Assembly (NCBI GenBank): GCA_038117225.1
Contig: JAYOFM010000009.1
Span: 1-50,621 of the forward strand
Direction: 5' to 3'
Origin: JAYOFM01 sp038117225
Lineage (GTDB): Bacteria; Pseudomonadota; Alphaproteobacteria; Rhodospirillales; Casp-alpha2
Length of the DNA: 50,621 bases
Positions 15,722 through 24,094 of the stretch are shown here, one piece after another. The stretch's first letter is position 1, and each line of letters opens with the position of its first letter. The translations under genes and the position numbers were made by a program. Below the pieces are notes generated by a model. The model did no database searches and had not been told where the DNA came from. It worked only from the letters and a program-made list of their open reading frames with translations.

Positions 15722-17145
15722 GCGCGCTCGTGGAAGATCGCGGCCAACCGTTCAAGCGGCGTGCGGAAATCCTTCATCGGCCCCGTCGTCGGTAGCACGT
15801 CGCGGACATCGGCGGCGAAGGCCGTCAGGCCGGCCGTCGGCTCGACACCGCGCCGGGCCAGACCATCGCTGGCGACGAATGCACTTGCCGCCAATGCGTG
15901 ATCGAGGGTCGCCGTGGCCCGCTCGGCCTTCCGCCAGGCGCGGGCCGCCGGTTGCGCCATATCATTGGCGCCGAAACCGCCGGCTTCGCCGCCCGGCAGG
16001 AACGTGCGCTGAGCATGGTGACGTGCGTCTTCCGACAGGCCAGCGTGGGTGAAACATAGCGGCGTCATGAAGCGCCGGTTGCCGGCCGTGTCTTCGTACT
16101 TCTGCGCCAACCCGGAAATACGCTCGTCGGACAGCCCGACGCTGAGCCGTTCACACAATTGACACAGGTCCGCCGCCGTCGCTGCCAGATCGTCGAGCAC
16201 CGGCGCCGCGCGAGCGTTATGAAAACTGCCGTTGCTGAGTACGCGGCCCCATGGGTGGTCGCCATCGGGTGGCAAAAAGATGGGATTGTCGGTAACGGCG
16301 CTTAGCGCGGTGGCGGCTGCACTGGCGGCTTCCGTCTGGGCGCGCCGGGCGCGGCCGAGCAAGCGCGGCGCGATGCGGAACGACACCGGTGCCTGATAGG
16401 CCCGGCGGCCTTCAATCTCGGCACCATCGAGTAGAGTCCACAGCGACGTCAGCGTCGCCTGTTCATGTTCATCGCCCCACAACGGTCCCAGCACAGGATC
16501 CACATGTTCCAGCGGTGCCCGTAGCGCCTCGTAGGAGAAGGCGACGACTTGCTCCGCAATGTCGATCCGCGCGCCGAAGCCGAGCGCCGCGTCGGCCATG
16601 AAGGCGGCGGCCGCGGGTGCGCCGTTGATTAACGCCACCGCTTCCTTTTCCACTGTGCCGGCCTCGGCCGCGACGTCGGCGAACAGGAACGAATGGATCA
16701 GAATTTCGCCGGCGACGCCCTGGCCTTGCCATGGCACCTCGGGCAGCGGGCGGCCGTCGAGCATGGCCGCCACCCGTTCGACGATTTCCGGTCGCACGGC
16801 GGCATGGCCACTGACCAGCGACGCCAGCCGCGCGAAGACGATGCCGCGCGCCACGCGATCCGGCAGTGGCTCGCCGACGGCGGCCTGGATGTGATACGGC
16901 GCGCGGGCGGCATGGGCGGCCCGTTCCTCGGCGTTCAGCGGTTGGCCCGCCGTGTGGCCATAGCCGCTGGTCACGCCATAGACGGTGCTGTCCGGCTGAT
17001 TGGCGAGGAAGGCCTCAAAGGCGCGCCGGGTCTCGGCCACATGGGCCAGCGCGGACTCGGCGATCATCACGGCCTCGCCGCCCCAGGCAGCCCGCCGATA
17101 AGCGTCGAGCGTAATATCCGCGGGCTGGGTGATGGTGACGGTCAA
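15709..17145 (-). CDS. HAL/PAL-superfamily homologue lacking the MIO-forming Ala-Ser-Gly triad
   Basis: A 478-aa homologue of histidine/phenylalanine ammonia-lyases. Family landmarks: VYGVTSGYGHTAG with Tyr56 aligned to the catalytic Tyr53 of HutH, SAVTDNPIF, VLSNGSFHNARAAPVLDDLA and the C-terminal helical region. However, the loop that should read GSVGASGDL reads GQGVAGEIL (residues 141-149), so the Ala-Ser-Gly that cyclises to the MIO electrophile is absent, and the late QEDHVSM motif reads GANDMAQP. Ordinary MIO-dependent deamination therefore seems impossible. The start overlaps the stop of the TauD-family gene (ATGA), so the two probably work together. It may catalyse another reaction or bind a ligand. 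Confidence 0.85.
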   Translation of the reverse strand: MTVTITQPADITLDAYRRAAWGGEAVMIAESALAHVAETRRAFEAFLANQPDSTVYGVTSGYGHTAGQPLNAEERAAHAARAPYHIQAAVGEPLPDRVARGIVFARLASLVSGHAAVRPEIVERVAAMLDGRPLPEVPWQGQGVAGEILIHSFLFADVAAEAGTVEKEAVALINGAPAAAAFMADAALGFGARIDIAEQVVAFSYEALRAPLEHVDPVLGPLWGDEHEQATLTSLWTLLDGAEIEGRRAYQAPVSFRIAPRLLGRARRAQTEAASAAATALSAVTDNPIFLPPDGDHPWGRVLSNGSFHNARAAPVLDDLAATAADLCQLCERLSVGLSDERISGLAQKYEDTAGNRRFMTPLCFTHAGLSEDARHHAQRTFLPGGEAGGFGANDMAQPAARAWRKAERATATLDHALAASAFVASDGLARRGVEPTAGLTAFAADVRDVLPTTGPMKDFRTPLERLAAIFHERAYTA

Positions 17146-18011
17146 ACCGGTCGGTCACCAATGCAGGTGGTGCGCTCCAGATAGCGCGGTGCGTCGCCAT
17201 AATCGGCAACGGCGTAATGCATTAACGACCGATTATCCCAGATCAGCAGGTCGTGCGGTTGCCACTGCTGGCGATAGACGAACTCAGGCCGCATCGCGTG
17301 GCGATAAAGAGGCTCCAGCACGGCGCGGCTTTCGTCGGCCGTGAAGCCGTCGATGCCGAGGGTGAAGCCGGGGTTGACGAACAGGCTCTTGGCGCCGGTC
17401 TCCGCATGGGTGCGGACGATCGGATGGCGCGCCCGATTGGCACCGTCCATGTCGGTTTCGACGACGATCGGCCGCGCGTACTGGGTCGCCGCGGCGACGG
17501 CGAAATCATGCACCGCATACAGTGGCGCCAGCATCGCTTTCAAGCCGTCGGACAGAGCCTCGTATGCGAGGGTCATATTGGCGAACAGAGTATCGCCGCC
17601 GATCGGCGGAATTTCACGGGCATAGAGAATCGATGCCGCTGCCGGCCGTTCCCGGAAACTGACGTCGGAATGCCAGTAGGTGCCGGCACGGGCACGACCC
17701 AACGGCTCGCCGGTCTCGTCGAGCTTGTTGGAAACCCGATAAAGCTCCGGGTAATCGGGATGGATGTAGCGGCTCACCGTATCCTGCAACGGGCTCTCAC
17801 CGGGAGCCCCAAATAACGGCCCGAAATGGCGGGCGAAGGCGATGTGCTGCTCGCTGCTCAAGTGCTGATCTCGCACCACCATGATACCGCCGTGATCCAG
17901 CCAAGCCTGGCGCAGGTCCTGGGCCAGATTGTCGCCGATGGGTTGTGACAGATCGAGACCGCGAACCTCGGCGCCGCCGGCGCCCGATAGGCGGTTAACA
18001 GTAAAATTCAT
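17142..18011 (-). CDS. TauD/TfdA-family 2-oxoglutarate dioxygenase
   Basis: A 289-aa nonheme-iron dioxygenase. Iron ligands: His114 and Asp116 (GTYWHSDVSFRERP) and His265 (NRSLMHYAVADYG), with the 2-oxoglutarate-binding Arg in APRYLERT. The N-terminus (GAEVRGLDLSQPI) is typical of TauD. Family members hydroxylate taurine, sulfonates, aryloxyacetates or amino-acid derivatives. The start at 18011 gives the normal N-terminus; the longer frame to 18056 adds 15 odd residues. The 4-bp overlap with the ammonia-lyase-like gene argues for a shared pathway, so the taurine label should not be taken as the substrate. Confidence 0.92.
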   Translation of the reverse strand: MNFTVNRLSGAGGAEVRGLDLSQPIGDNLAQDLRQAWLDHGGIMVVRDQHLSSEQHIAFARHFGPLFGAPGESPLQDTVSRYIHPDYPELYRVSNKLDETGEPLGRARAGTYWHSDVSFRERPAAASILYAREIPPIGGDTLFANMTLAYEALSDGLKAMLAPLYAVHDFAVAAATQYARPIVVETDMDGANRARHPIVRTHAETGAKSLFVNPGFTLGIDGFTADESRAVLEPLYRHAMRPEFVYRQQWQPHDLLIWDNRSLMHYAVADYGDAPRYLERTTCIGDRPV

Positions 18012-18033
18012 GATGCCGTGTTTCCCCGCCGCT

Positions 18034-18648
18034 TCAGCCGTCGCCCATATGGGCAAAGTAGTTGACGATATCGGTGGCCGATACCATGCCCTTCAAGGTG
18101 CCGTCATCGACGATCGGCACGTGGCGGAAGCGGCGTTCGCTCATCACCTTGGCGACGTCGCTGACCCGGTCCTCGGACTTGCAGGTGAAGACATCTCGGG
18201 TGATGAATATTTCCACCGCGGTCTGCAGCGCCGCCGCCCCGTGTTCGGCGATGGCACTAATAACGTCGCGTTCCGAAAGCACACCGGCGAGGGTGCCATC
18301 GGCGTCGCAAACCAGAACCAGGCCGATGCGCCGCTCAGCAAGAAAATCACAGGCATGCTTGATGTTGTCGGTGGAGGAAATGTAGAGCAGTGTGCCATCA
18401 CCCTGCCCCTCGCCCTTGATGTCGCGGATGCGATCTTCGGCTTTGCCCATGGCTTCGCTCGCTTCTCGGGCCAGGGCTGTTTCGTCCAACGCCGCGACCG
18501 GTTGCACATCGCCGTAAATATTGTCGAGGGCGCGTTCGGACTCGGCCAACTTGCGTTCCGCTGCCTCAACGGCTTTACGTTTGGCGTCCCGTTCCTTGGC
18601 CTGACGATAGGCCTGAAAGATCGCCACGTCCTCTGAATTTTCCGCCAT
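18034..18648 (-). CDS. CBS-domain pair protein with N-terminal coiled coil
   Basis: A 204-aa protein: residues 1-75 are a charged helical/coiled-coil region (AYRQAKERDAKRKAVEAAER), followed by two CBS motifs from about 80 to 200 (LAERRIGLVLVCDADGTLAG VLSERD and MSERRFRHVPIVDDGTLKGM VSATDIV). CBS pairs bind adenosine ligands such as AMP, ATP or SAM and usually regulate partner enzymes or transporters. The ribosome site aggga precedes the ATG. It stands 22 bp upstream of the TauD gene on the same strand and could be cotranscribed, but no functional link is evident. Confidence 0.9.
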   Translation of the reverse strand: MAENSEDVAIFQAYRQAKERDAKRKAVEAAERKLAESERALDNIYGDVQPVAALDETALAREASEAMGKAEDRIRDIKGEGQGDGTLLYISSTDNIKHACDFLAERRIGLVLVCDADGTLAGVLSERDVISAIAEHGAAALQTAVEIFITRDVFTCKSEDRVSDVAKVMSERRFRHVPIVDDGTLKGMVSATDIVNYFAHMGDG

Positions 18649-18737
18649 TGTGGGATCCCTCGCTAGCGTGGCCGTATGCTAACGTCGTCATCGGATGCTG
18701 CAAAGTGACAACCACATGATGATGCACAAGGCTCAAT

Positions 18738-18743
18738 ATTATA
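18738..18743 (-). promoter_or_regulatory. Candidate -10 element for the CBS gene, inside an inverted repeat
   Basis: The minus strand reads TATAAT, 90 nt before the CBS gene ATG, with no convincing -35. It sits between arms atgatgca (18719-18726) and tgcatcat (18758-18765) that form an 8-bp inverted repeat in this divergent, AT-rich spacer shared with the DMGDH-type gene. The layout suggests a regulated divergent promoter. Confidence 0.35.
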
Positions 18744-18807
18744 CTTTTTGATACATTTGCATCATGTCCTTACGGTTCAATGGACAAATTGAGCGGCGGA
18801 AAATCGG

Positions 18808-21261
18808 ATGACCCAGGCGACAGCGAATTTTCCAACCGAGACTCGCGTCGTCATTATCGGCGGCGGCATCATGGGTTGCAGCGTCGCCTATCACCTGGCC
18901 AAGTTCGGCGTGCCCGACGTGGTCCTGGTGGAACGCAAGCAACTGACCTCGGGCACCACCTGGCATTCGGCGGCGCAGGTCCGCCAGTTGAGGTCGAGCG
19001 CCAATCTGACGCGCATTATCAAGAACTCGGTGGCGCTTTATTCGTCGCTTGAGGCGGAAACCGGTCAGGCCACCGGATGGCGCCAGACCGGCAGTCTGTC
19101 CATCGCCACCAGCGACGACCGGCTGACCCACATCAAGCGCCAGGCGGCGCTGGCCAACCTTTTCGATGTTCCGGCCGAGGTCGTCGACAGAGACATGGCC
19201 GCCGCCCTGTGGCCGCTGATGAACGCCGACGACATCATCGGCGCCGTGCACGCGCCGACCGACGGGCGGGTCAATCCGTCGGACACCTGCGCCGCCCTGA
19301 TCAAGGGTGCGAAGGCCGGCGGCGTCCAGGTCTTCGAGGACACCGCCGTGACCGGGTTCGAGAAGACCGGCGACCGCATTTCCGCCGTGGTCACGGAACG
19401 CGGGCGCATCGCCTGCCAGACCGTGGTGCTGACCGCGGGCCTGTGGAGCCGCGAGGTCGCCCGCCTCGCCGACGTCAACGCGCCGCTTTATGCCTGCGAA
19501 CATTTTTATCTGCTGACCAAACCCATCGCCGAGGTGACCGCGCACCTGCCGACGTTGTCCGACCATGACGGCCATCTCTATATCCGCGACGACGTGGAGG
19601 GTCTGCTGGTCGGCTGCTTCGAGCCCAATGCCAAACCGCTGCCGATGGACAAACTGCCCAAGGACTTCGCCTTCGATCTGTTGAACGAGGATTGGGACCA
19701 CTTCGAACCGATGATGATGAACGCCCTGCACCGGCTGCCGTGTCTGGAGACGGCGGAAGTGCGGATGCTGCTCAACGGACCGGAGAGTTTTACCAGCGAC
19801 GGCCAGTTCATGCTCGGCGAGAGCGCCGATCTCAAGGGCTTCTTCCTCGGCTGCGGCATGAATTCCATGGGCGTCGGCTCCGGCGGCGGCGCCGGGCGCG
19901 CGCTCGCCGAGTGGATTGTCGAGGGTCAGCCGACCATGGATCTGTGGCCGCTCGACCCGCGCCGCTTCGCGCCGTGGCAAAACGTCAAGGCCGCGCTGCA
20001 CGAACGCATCCCCGAAGAACTCGGCCTGCATTACGCCATCAGCTATCCCGGACGCCAATACGCCAGCGTGCGCGATCTGCGCCTGACGCCATTGCACGAT
20101 AGCCTGAAGGCGCGCGGTGCCCGCTTCGGCCAGCGGGTTGGCTGGGAACGGGCGGAATATTTTGTGCCGGCGGGTCAAATCATCGCCGACACCCTGAGCT
20201 TCGCCCGTCCGCCCTGGTTCGACATCGCCGCCGCCGAGCATCGGGCGGCGCGCGAAAACGTCGTCATCACCGACCAGTCTAGCTTTGCCAAGCTGCTGTT
20301 GGCCGGGCCGGACGCCGCGTCGGTGCTGGGGCGCCTCTGCGCCAACGACGTGGACGTGGAACCGGGCCGCGTCGTCTACACGCCGATGCTGAACACCCGC
20401 GGCGGCATCGAAAGCGATCTCACCCTTCTGCGCGAGGCCGAGGACCGTTACCTGATTGTCACCGGCACCGGCCAGGCAACTAAGGACGCGGATTGGATCC
20501 GCCGCCACATGCCGGAAGGCGCGCACGCCCATCTGATCGACGTCACCTCGGGGCTCGCCGTCATCGGCGTCGCCGGCCCCAACGCCCGGTCGCTTATGCA
20601 ACTGGTCAGCCCCGACGATCTATCGAACGAAGGCTTCCGCTTCTACAGCCATCGCGAAATCGAAATCGGCTACGGCAAGGCGCGTGCCGCCCGGCTCAGC
20701 TACACCGGCGAACTCGGTTGGGAACTCTACGTGCCGACGGAGGTCGCCGCCCACGTCTATGGCGCCCTGCTCGACGCCGGCGCGGACCTTGGCGTCATGG
20801 ACCTCGGTCTGCATGCCATGTCGAGCCTGCGTATCGAGAAGGGCTTCCGCGCCTGGGGCCACGACATCACCGCCGGCGATACTCCATTGGAAGCCGGTCT
20901 CGGTTTCACCGTCAAACTGGATGGGAATCGCGACTTCATCGGCCGCGACGCGCTGCTGAAACAGCGCGATGCCGGCCTCGGCCGCCGCCTCGTCTTTCTC
21001 ACCCTCGACGACCCAGATGCCGTGCCCCTCGGCGGTGAACCGATCCTCGCCGCTGGCACCCCCGTCGGCCAGGTCACATCGGCAACCTTCGGTCACACCG
21101 TGGGGAAACCCATTTGCATCGGCTACATCGACCGTACGCCGGCGGAGATAGAGGCCATGGCAGCCATGGGTGTCGCCATCGACATTGCGCGTAGGATTTT
21201 TCCGGCCGCCCTATCGGTCAACGCGCCCTACGATCCGAAGGGTGAACGGGTGCGGATGTAA
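18808..21261 (+). CDS. FAD-dependent dimethylglycine/sarcosine dehydrogenase-like protein with GcvT domain
   Basis: An 817-aa two-part enzyme. The N-terminal DAO-type FAD domain has the dinucleotide motif IIGGGIMGCS (Gly18-Gly23) and LTSGTTWHSAAQV, where His53 corresponds to the covalent flavin attachment site of DMGDH. From about residue 440 follows a GcvT/folate-binding half (ITDQSSFAKLLLAGPDA, GYGKARAARLSYTGELGWEL, GFRAWGHDITAGDTPLEAG). Such enzymes oxidise N-methyl amines (dimethylglycine, sarcosine, related betaine products) and pass the one-carbon unit to tetrahydrofolate. It stands alone with its own promoter region; the precise substrate is open. Confidence 0.92.
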   Translation: MTQATANFPTETRVVIIGGGIMGCSVAYHLAKFGVPDVVLVERKQLTSGTTWHSAAQVRQLRSSANLTRIIKNSVALYSSLEAETGQATGWRQTGSLSIATSDDRLTHIKRQAALANLFDVPAEVVDRDMAAALWPLMNADDIIGAVHAPTDGRVNPSDTCAALIKGAKAGGVQVFEDTAVTGFEKTGDRISAVVTERGRIACQTVVLTAGLWSREVARLADVNAPLYACEHFYLLTKPIAEVTAHLPTLSDHDGHLYIRDDVEGLLVGCFEPNAKPLPMDKLPKDFAFDLLNEDWDHFEPMMMNALHRLPCLETAEVRMLLNGPESFTSDGQFMLGESADLKGFFLGCGMNSMGVGSGGGAGRALAEWIVEGQPTMDLWPLDPRRFAPWQNVKAALHERIPEELGLHYAISYPGRQYASVRDLRLTPLHDSLKARGARFGQRVGWERAEYFVPAGQIIADTLSFARPPWFDIAAAEHRAARENVVITDQSSFAKLLLAGPDAASVLGRLCANDVDVEPGRVVYTPMLNTRGGIESDLTLLREAEDRYLIVTGTGQATKDADWIRRHMPEGAHAHLIDVTSGLAVIGVAGPNARSLMQLVSPDDLSNEGFRFYSHREIEIGYGKARAARLSYTGELGWELYVPTEVAAHVYGALLDAGADLGVMDLGLHAMSSLRIEKGFRAWGHDITAGDTPLEAGLGFTVKLDGNRDFIGRDALLKQRDAGLGRRLVFLTLDDPDAVPLGGEPILAAGTPVGQVTSATFGHTVGKPICIGYIDRTPAEIEAMAAMGVAIDIARRIFPAALSVNAPYDPKGERVRM

Positions 21262-21300
21262 CCCCGTATTGTATCCGCAGTGAGAATAGGGCAAGGAAGA

Positions 21301-23679
21301 TCAAATCCGCTCGGTAAGAATTCGGTCGAATTCCCGCAGCCGCGCCGCGACTTTTTCATAAAGCGCATCGGCGGCCAGACCCGTGAACAGAGCCGCCGCC
21401 TCGTCGATGCTATCGACGGGCCAGACGTGGAAGCGGCCGGCGGCGATGGCGTCGGCGACCTCGTCGCGCAGCACCAGGTTGACCGCGTTCGCGGCGGGCA
21501 GGACGACGCCCTGCTTGCCGGTCAGCCGGCCGCGGTCGCGGCATGCCCGATGGAAGCCCTCGACCTTGTAGGTGGCGCCGCCGATGACCTGGGCCATGCC
21601 CTGCTGGTTGACCGAGCCGGTAATGGCAAGGTCCTGGCGCAGCGGCACGTTGGCCAGCGCCGACAGGATGACCAGCATTTCCGCCAGCGACGCCGAGTCG
21701 CCCTCGACACCGCCATAGTTCTGTTCGAACGTCACCGAACAATCGAAGGCGATCGGCATGTCCTGGGCGAAGCGGCCGGCCAGCCAGCCCTGCAGGATCA
21801 TCATGCCCTTCTGCTGGATCGGCCCCGACATGGCGACGTGGCGTTCGATATTGATGACGCCGGCGCGGCCGACCGAGGCGCTGGCGGAAATGCGTGATGG
21901 CGCGCCGAAGGCATAGTCGCCGAGGTCGCGCACCACCAGCCCGTTGACCTGGCCGACCGCCTTTCCCGTCACCGCGATCATCACCTGGCCGTCGGTGATG
22001 CCTTCGTGCATGCGGTCCTCGATGCGGGAATTGCGGTGGCGCCGAGCCGCGAGCGCGCCGAGCACGCAATTGCGCGAAATAATGTCTGTCTTCGAACGCC
22101 CTTCCAGCGATACCGCCTCGCGCACCACGTCTTCCAGCAGTTCGTAGCGCGCCGTCAACCGTTCGCGATGTTCGGCCAGGCGGGCGGCGTAGCCGAGCAG
22201 GGTGGACACCGCGTCGGCCCGGATACCGCCCGGCGTCGCCACCGCCGCCATGGCGCGGATTAGCCCGGCGTAAACCTTCAGGTTGTCGCGGCCGGCCGGC
22301 ATGTCGGCATCGATGTCCGCCTTGACCTTGAAGTAGGTCTTGAACTCGGCGTCGATGGAGAAGAACGCGTAGTAGGCGCGCGGATGGCCGACCACCACGA
22401 CCTTGACGTCGAGCGGAATGGGGATTGGCTTCGGCGCACCGGCAATCGGCATGCCACCGCTGCGGTGCAGCTCCTCGATACCGATTTCGCGGTCGCGCAG
22501 CGCTCCCTTGAGGAACGTCCAGGCGAAAGGATCGGCGGCCAGGGCTTCGGCCCGCAACACCAGCACGCCGCCGTTGGCCCGGTGCAGACTGCCCGAGCGG
22601 ATCAGCGTGAAGTCGGTGTCCAGGCCGCCCTGCTGGCGTCGGTATTCGATACGGCCAAATAGGTTCTCGTAACTGGGGTTGGCTTCCAGCACCACCGCCG
22701 GCCGGTCGCTGTCGCGATGGTCGGCGATCAGGTTGCACGCGTACCGCCGCTCCGGCGGCTCGAACCCGGGCGGCAGATCGGGCGCCGCGGCGGGCACGCG
22801 GAAGATCATGATGTGTTCAAGAATGTCCTCGCGCAGAGCGATGAACCAGCGGCCAAGGCCCGCATGGCCGCCGAAGTCCTTGACGATACCGTCGATGACG
22901 CCGGCGACGGCCTGCTCGGCGATATCCCGGTCGACCTCGGCCAGCCATAGCTGAAATTCCGCCTGGCGCTGGCCCGCGACGCCGGCCAGTTCGGCCAGCC
23001 GGATTGTCAGCTGCTTGCGGCCCGCTTCCTGGCGCTCGGCCAACGCAGCCGCCGGCACGATCGGCACAGTGCCTTCCGGCGGTGACACCGGGGCGATGAC
23101 CATATTGCCATCGGGCGCGCGGATCAGGTCGAGGCCGTGTTGCTGAGCCTCGGCGCGCATCTCGGCGAGCAGGCGCGTGACGTCGCGCTGCATCTCCTCG
23201 CCCTTGGACTGCACCTGCGCCTTGTACTCATCGCTGTCGAAGGCCTTGGCCAGGGCGTCCCGCAGCAGCGCCACCATCTGCGTTAGCCTGGCTTGCAGCC
23301 GACACCCCTGCCCCGCCGGCAACTGGTAGGGCCGAGGCTGATTGGCGGCGCGGAAGTTGTTCAAATAGACCCAGTCCGGCGGCGCCGGCCGTTCGGCCAT
23401 GGCGGCGTCCAGGTAGGCCAGGGTTTGCGTCATGCGGCCGGTTCGATCCTCGCCCAGCACGAAAACATTGAAGCCATGATCAGTAATATCGAGGGCGAAA
23501 TCGAGGGCCTCGCGGGCACGCCGATGGCTGGTCAGTTCGAACACCGCCTTTTCGGGTCCCTGGCGCCCATTGCCGCGTCCGGCTGGAAAGGCGGGAAAAC
23601 CGACGGCGGAGGCCGTCAACGCCTTGGGAGCGATGAATTTCACCGGTCGCTTTTTCCGCGTGGTGGGTTTACGCGCCAT
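21301..23679 (-). CDS. Lon-like ATP-dependent protease (AAA_32 family)
   Basis: A 792-aa Lon-related protease from the ATG at 23679 (MARKPTTRKKRPVKF); a GTG at 23718 would add 13 residues. The N-terminal ATPase part has the family's modified P-loop (VFVLGEDRTGRMTQ, Arg in place of the usual Lys). A helical insertion follows around 180-300. The C-terminal Lon domain carries the catalytic dyad Ser662 (GVEGDSASLAEM) and Lys705 (GATYKVEGFHRA), 43 residues apart as in classical Lon. Members degrade damaged or regulatory proteins; targets here are unknown. It is monocistronic, divergent from a truncated LysR gene. Confidence 0.92.
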   Translation of the reverse strand: MARKPTTRKKRPVKFIAPKALTASAVGFPAFPAGRGNGRQGPEKAVFELTSHRRAREALDFALDITDHGFNVFVLGEDRTGRMTQTLAYLDAAMAERPAPPDWVYLNNFRAANQPRPYQLPAGQGCRLQARLTQMVALLRDALAKAFDSDEYKAQVQSKGEEMQRDVTRLLAEMRAEAQQHGLDLIRAPDGNMVIAPVSPPEGTVPIVPAAALAERQEAGRKQLTIRLAELAGVAGQRQAEFQLWLAEVDRDIAEQAVAGVIDGIVKDFGGHAGLGRWFIALREDILEHIMIFRVPAAAPDLPPGFEPPERRYACNLIADHRDSDRPAVVLEANPSYENLFGRIEYRRQQGGLDTDFTLIRSGSLHRANGGVLVLRAEALAADPFAWTFLKGALRDREIGIEELHRSGGMPIAGAPKPIPIPLDVKVVVVGHPRAYYAFFSIDAEFKTYFKVKADIDADMPAGRDNLKVYAGLIRAMAAVATPGGIRADAVSTLLGYAARLAEHRERLTARYELLEDVVREAVSLEGRSKTDIISRNCVLGALAARRHRNSRIEDRMHEGITDGQVMIAVTGKAVGQVNGLVVRDLGDYAFGAPSRISASASVGRAGVINIERHVAMSGPIQQKGMMILQGWLAGRFAQDMPIAFDCSVTFEQNYGGVEGDSASLAEMLVILSALANVPLRQDLAITGSVNQQGMAQVIGGATYKVEGFHRACRDRGRLTGKQGVVLPAANAVNLVLRDEVADAIAAGRFHVWPVDSIDEAAALFTGLAADALYEKVAARLREFDRILTERI

Positions 23680-23682
23680 GGT

Positions 23683-23696
23683 CGGATGATCATCCG
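23683..23696. promoter_or_regulatory. 14-bp perfect palindrome before the Lon-like gene
   Basis: The sequence cggatgatcatccg is a perfect palindrome 4 bp upstream of the ATG at 23679, overlapping where the ribosome site would be. It may be a repressor or autoregulatory site; chance is possible for a 14-bp palindrome. Confidence 0.35.
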
Positions 23697-23776
23697 TCCG
23701 ATCGAACCGGTCAACCACTGCCGGTTCCGGTTACCGCGATTGTGATGGCATCGGGCGCCGGTTATTCTGGCGCCCC

Positions 23777-24001
23777 ATGGACCTGCGCCACCTGAAGACC
23801 TCGATCGCCATCGCCGAGCACGGCTCGTTCGCCGCCGCCGCCGACGCGGTCGGGCTGACACAATCGGCGGTCAGCCTGCATGTGAAGGCGCTGGAAGAGA
23901 CTCTCCATACCAAGCTGTTCGACCGCACCACGCGGCCGCCGCGTCTCAACGATGGTGGCCGAGCGCTGGTCGAGGGGTATCCGCTATTGCATGAGAAATA
24001 A
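23777..24001 (+). pseudogene. Truncated LysR regulator (HTH domain only)
   Basis: A 74-codon frame that is the N-terminal half of a LysR winged helix: MDLRHLKTSIAIAEHGSFAA, LTQSAVSLHVKALEETL and KLFDRTTRPPRLNDGGRALV, ending at TAA. LysR proteins are normally about 300 aa; the effector domain is absent, and the 93 bp that follow, up to the acyl-CoA dehydrogenase, are AT-rich and noncoding. No ribosome site is evident. It reads as a decayed regulator, probably once of the neighbouring acyl-CoA dehydrogenase gene. A functional HTH-only protein is possible but less likely. Confidence 0.7.
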
Positions 24002-24094
24002 TCAATTAAATAACTAGAATAATTCGTTTTTTTCACGAAAAGGCACAGTGTAGGATGCGCTACGAAATTCAGAAGGCAGCCCGGAGATAGCCCC

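Noticed and set aside
18649..18807. Glycine or SAM riboswitch before the DMGDH-like gene
   Set aside because: The 159-bp spacer is AT-rich with an inverted repeat but lacks the conserved riboswitch cores.
18739..20601. 620-codon minus-strand frame opposite the DMGDH-like gene
   Set aside because: Antisense shadow typical of high-GC codon use; the plus-strand product has clear FAD and GcvT domains.
24002..24094. Intrinsic terminator at the T-run after the LysR fragment
   Set aside because: The seven T residues are not preceded by a stable GC stem.
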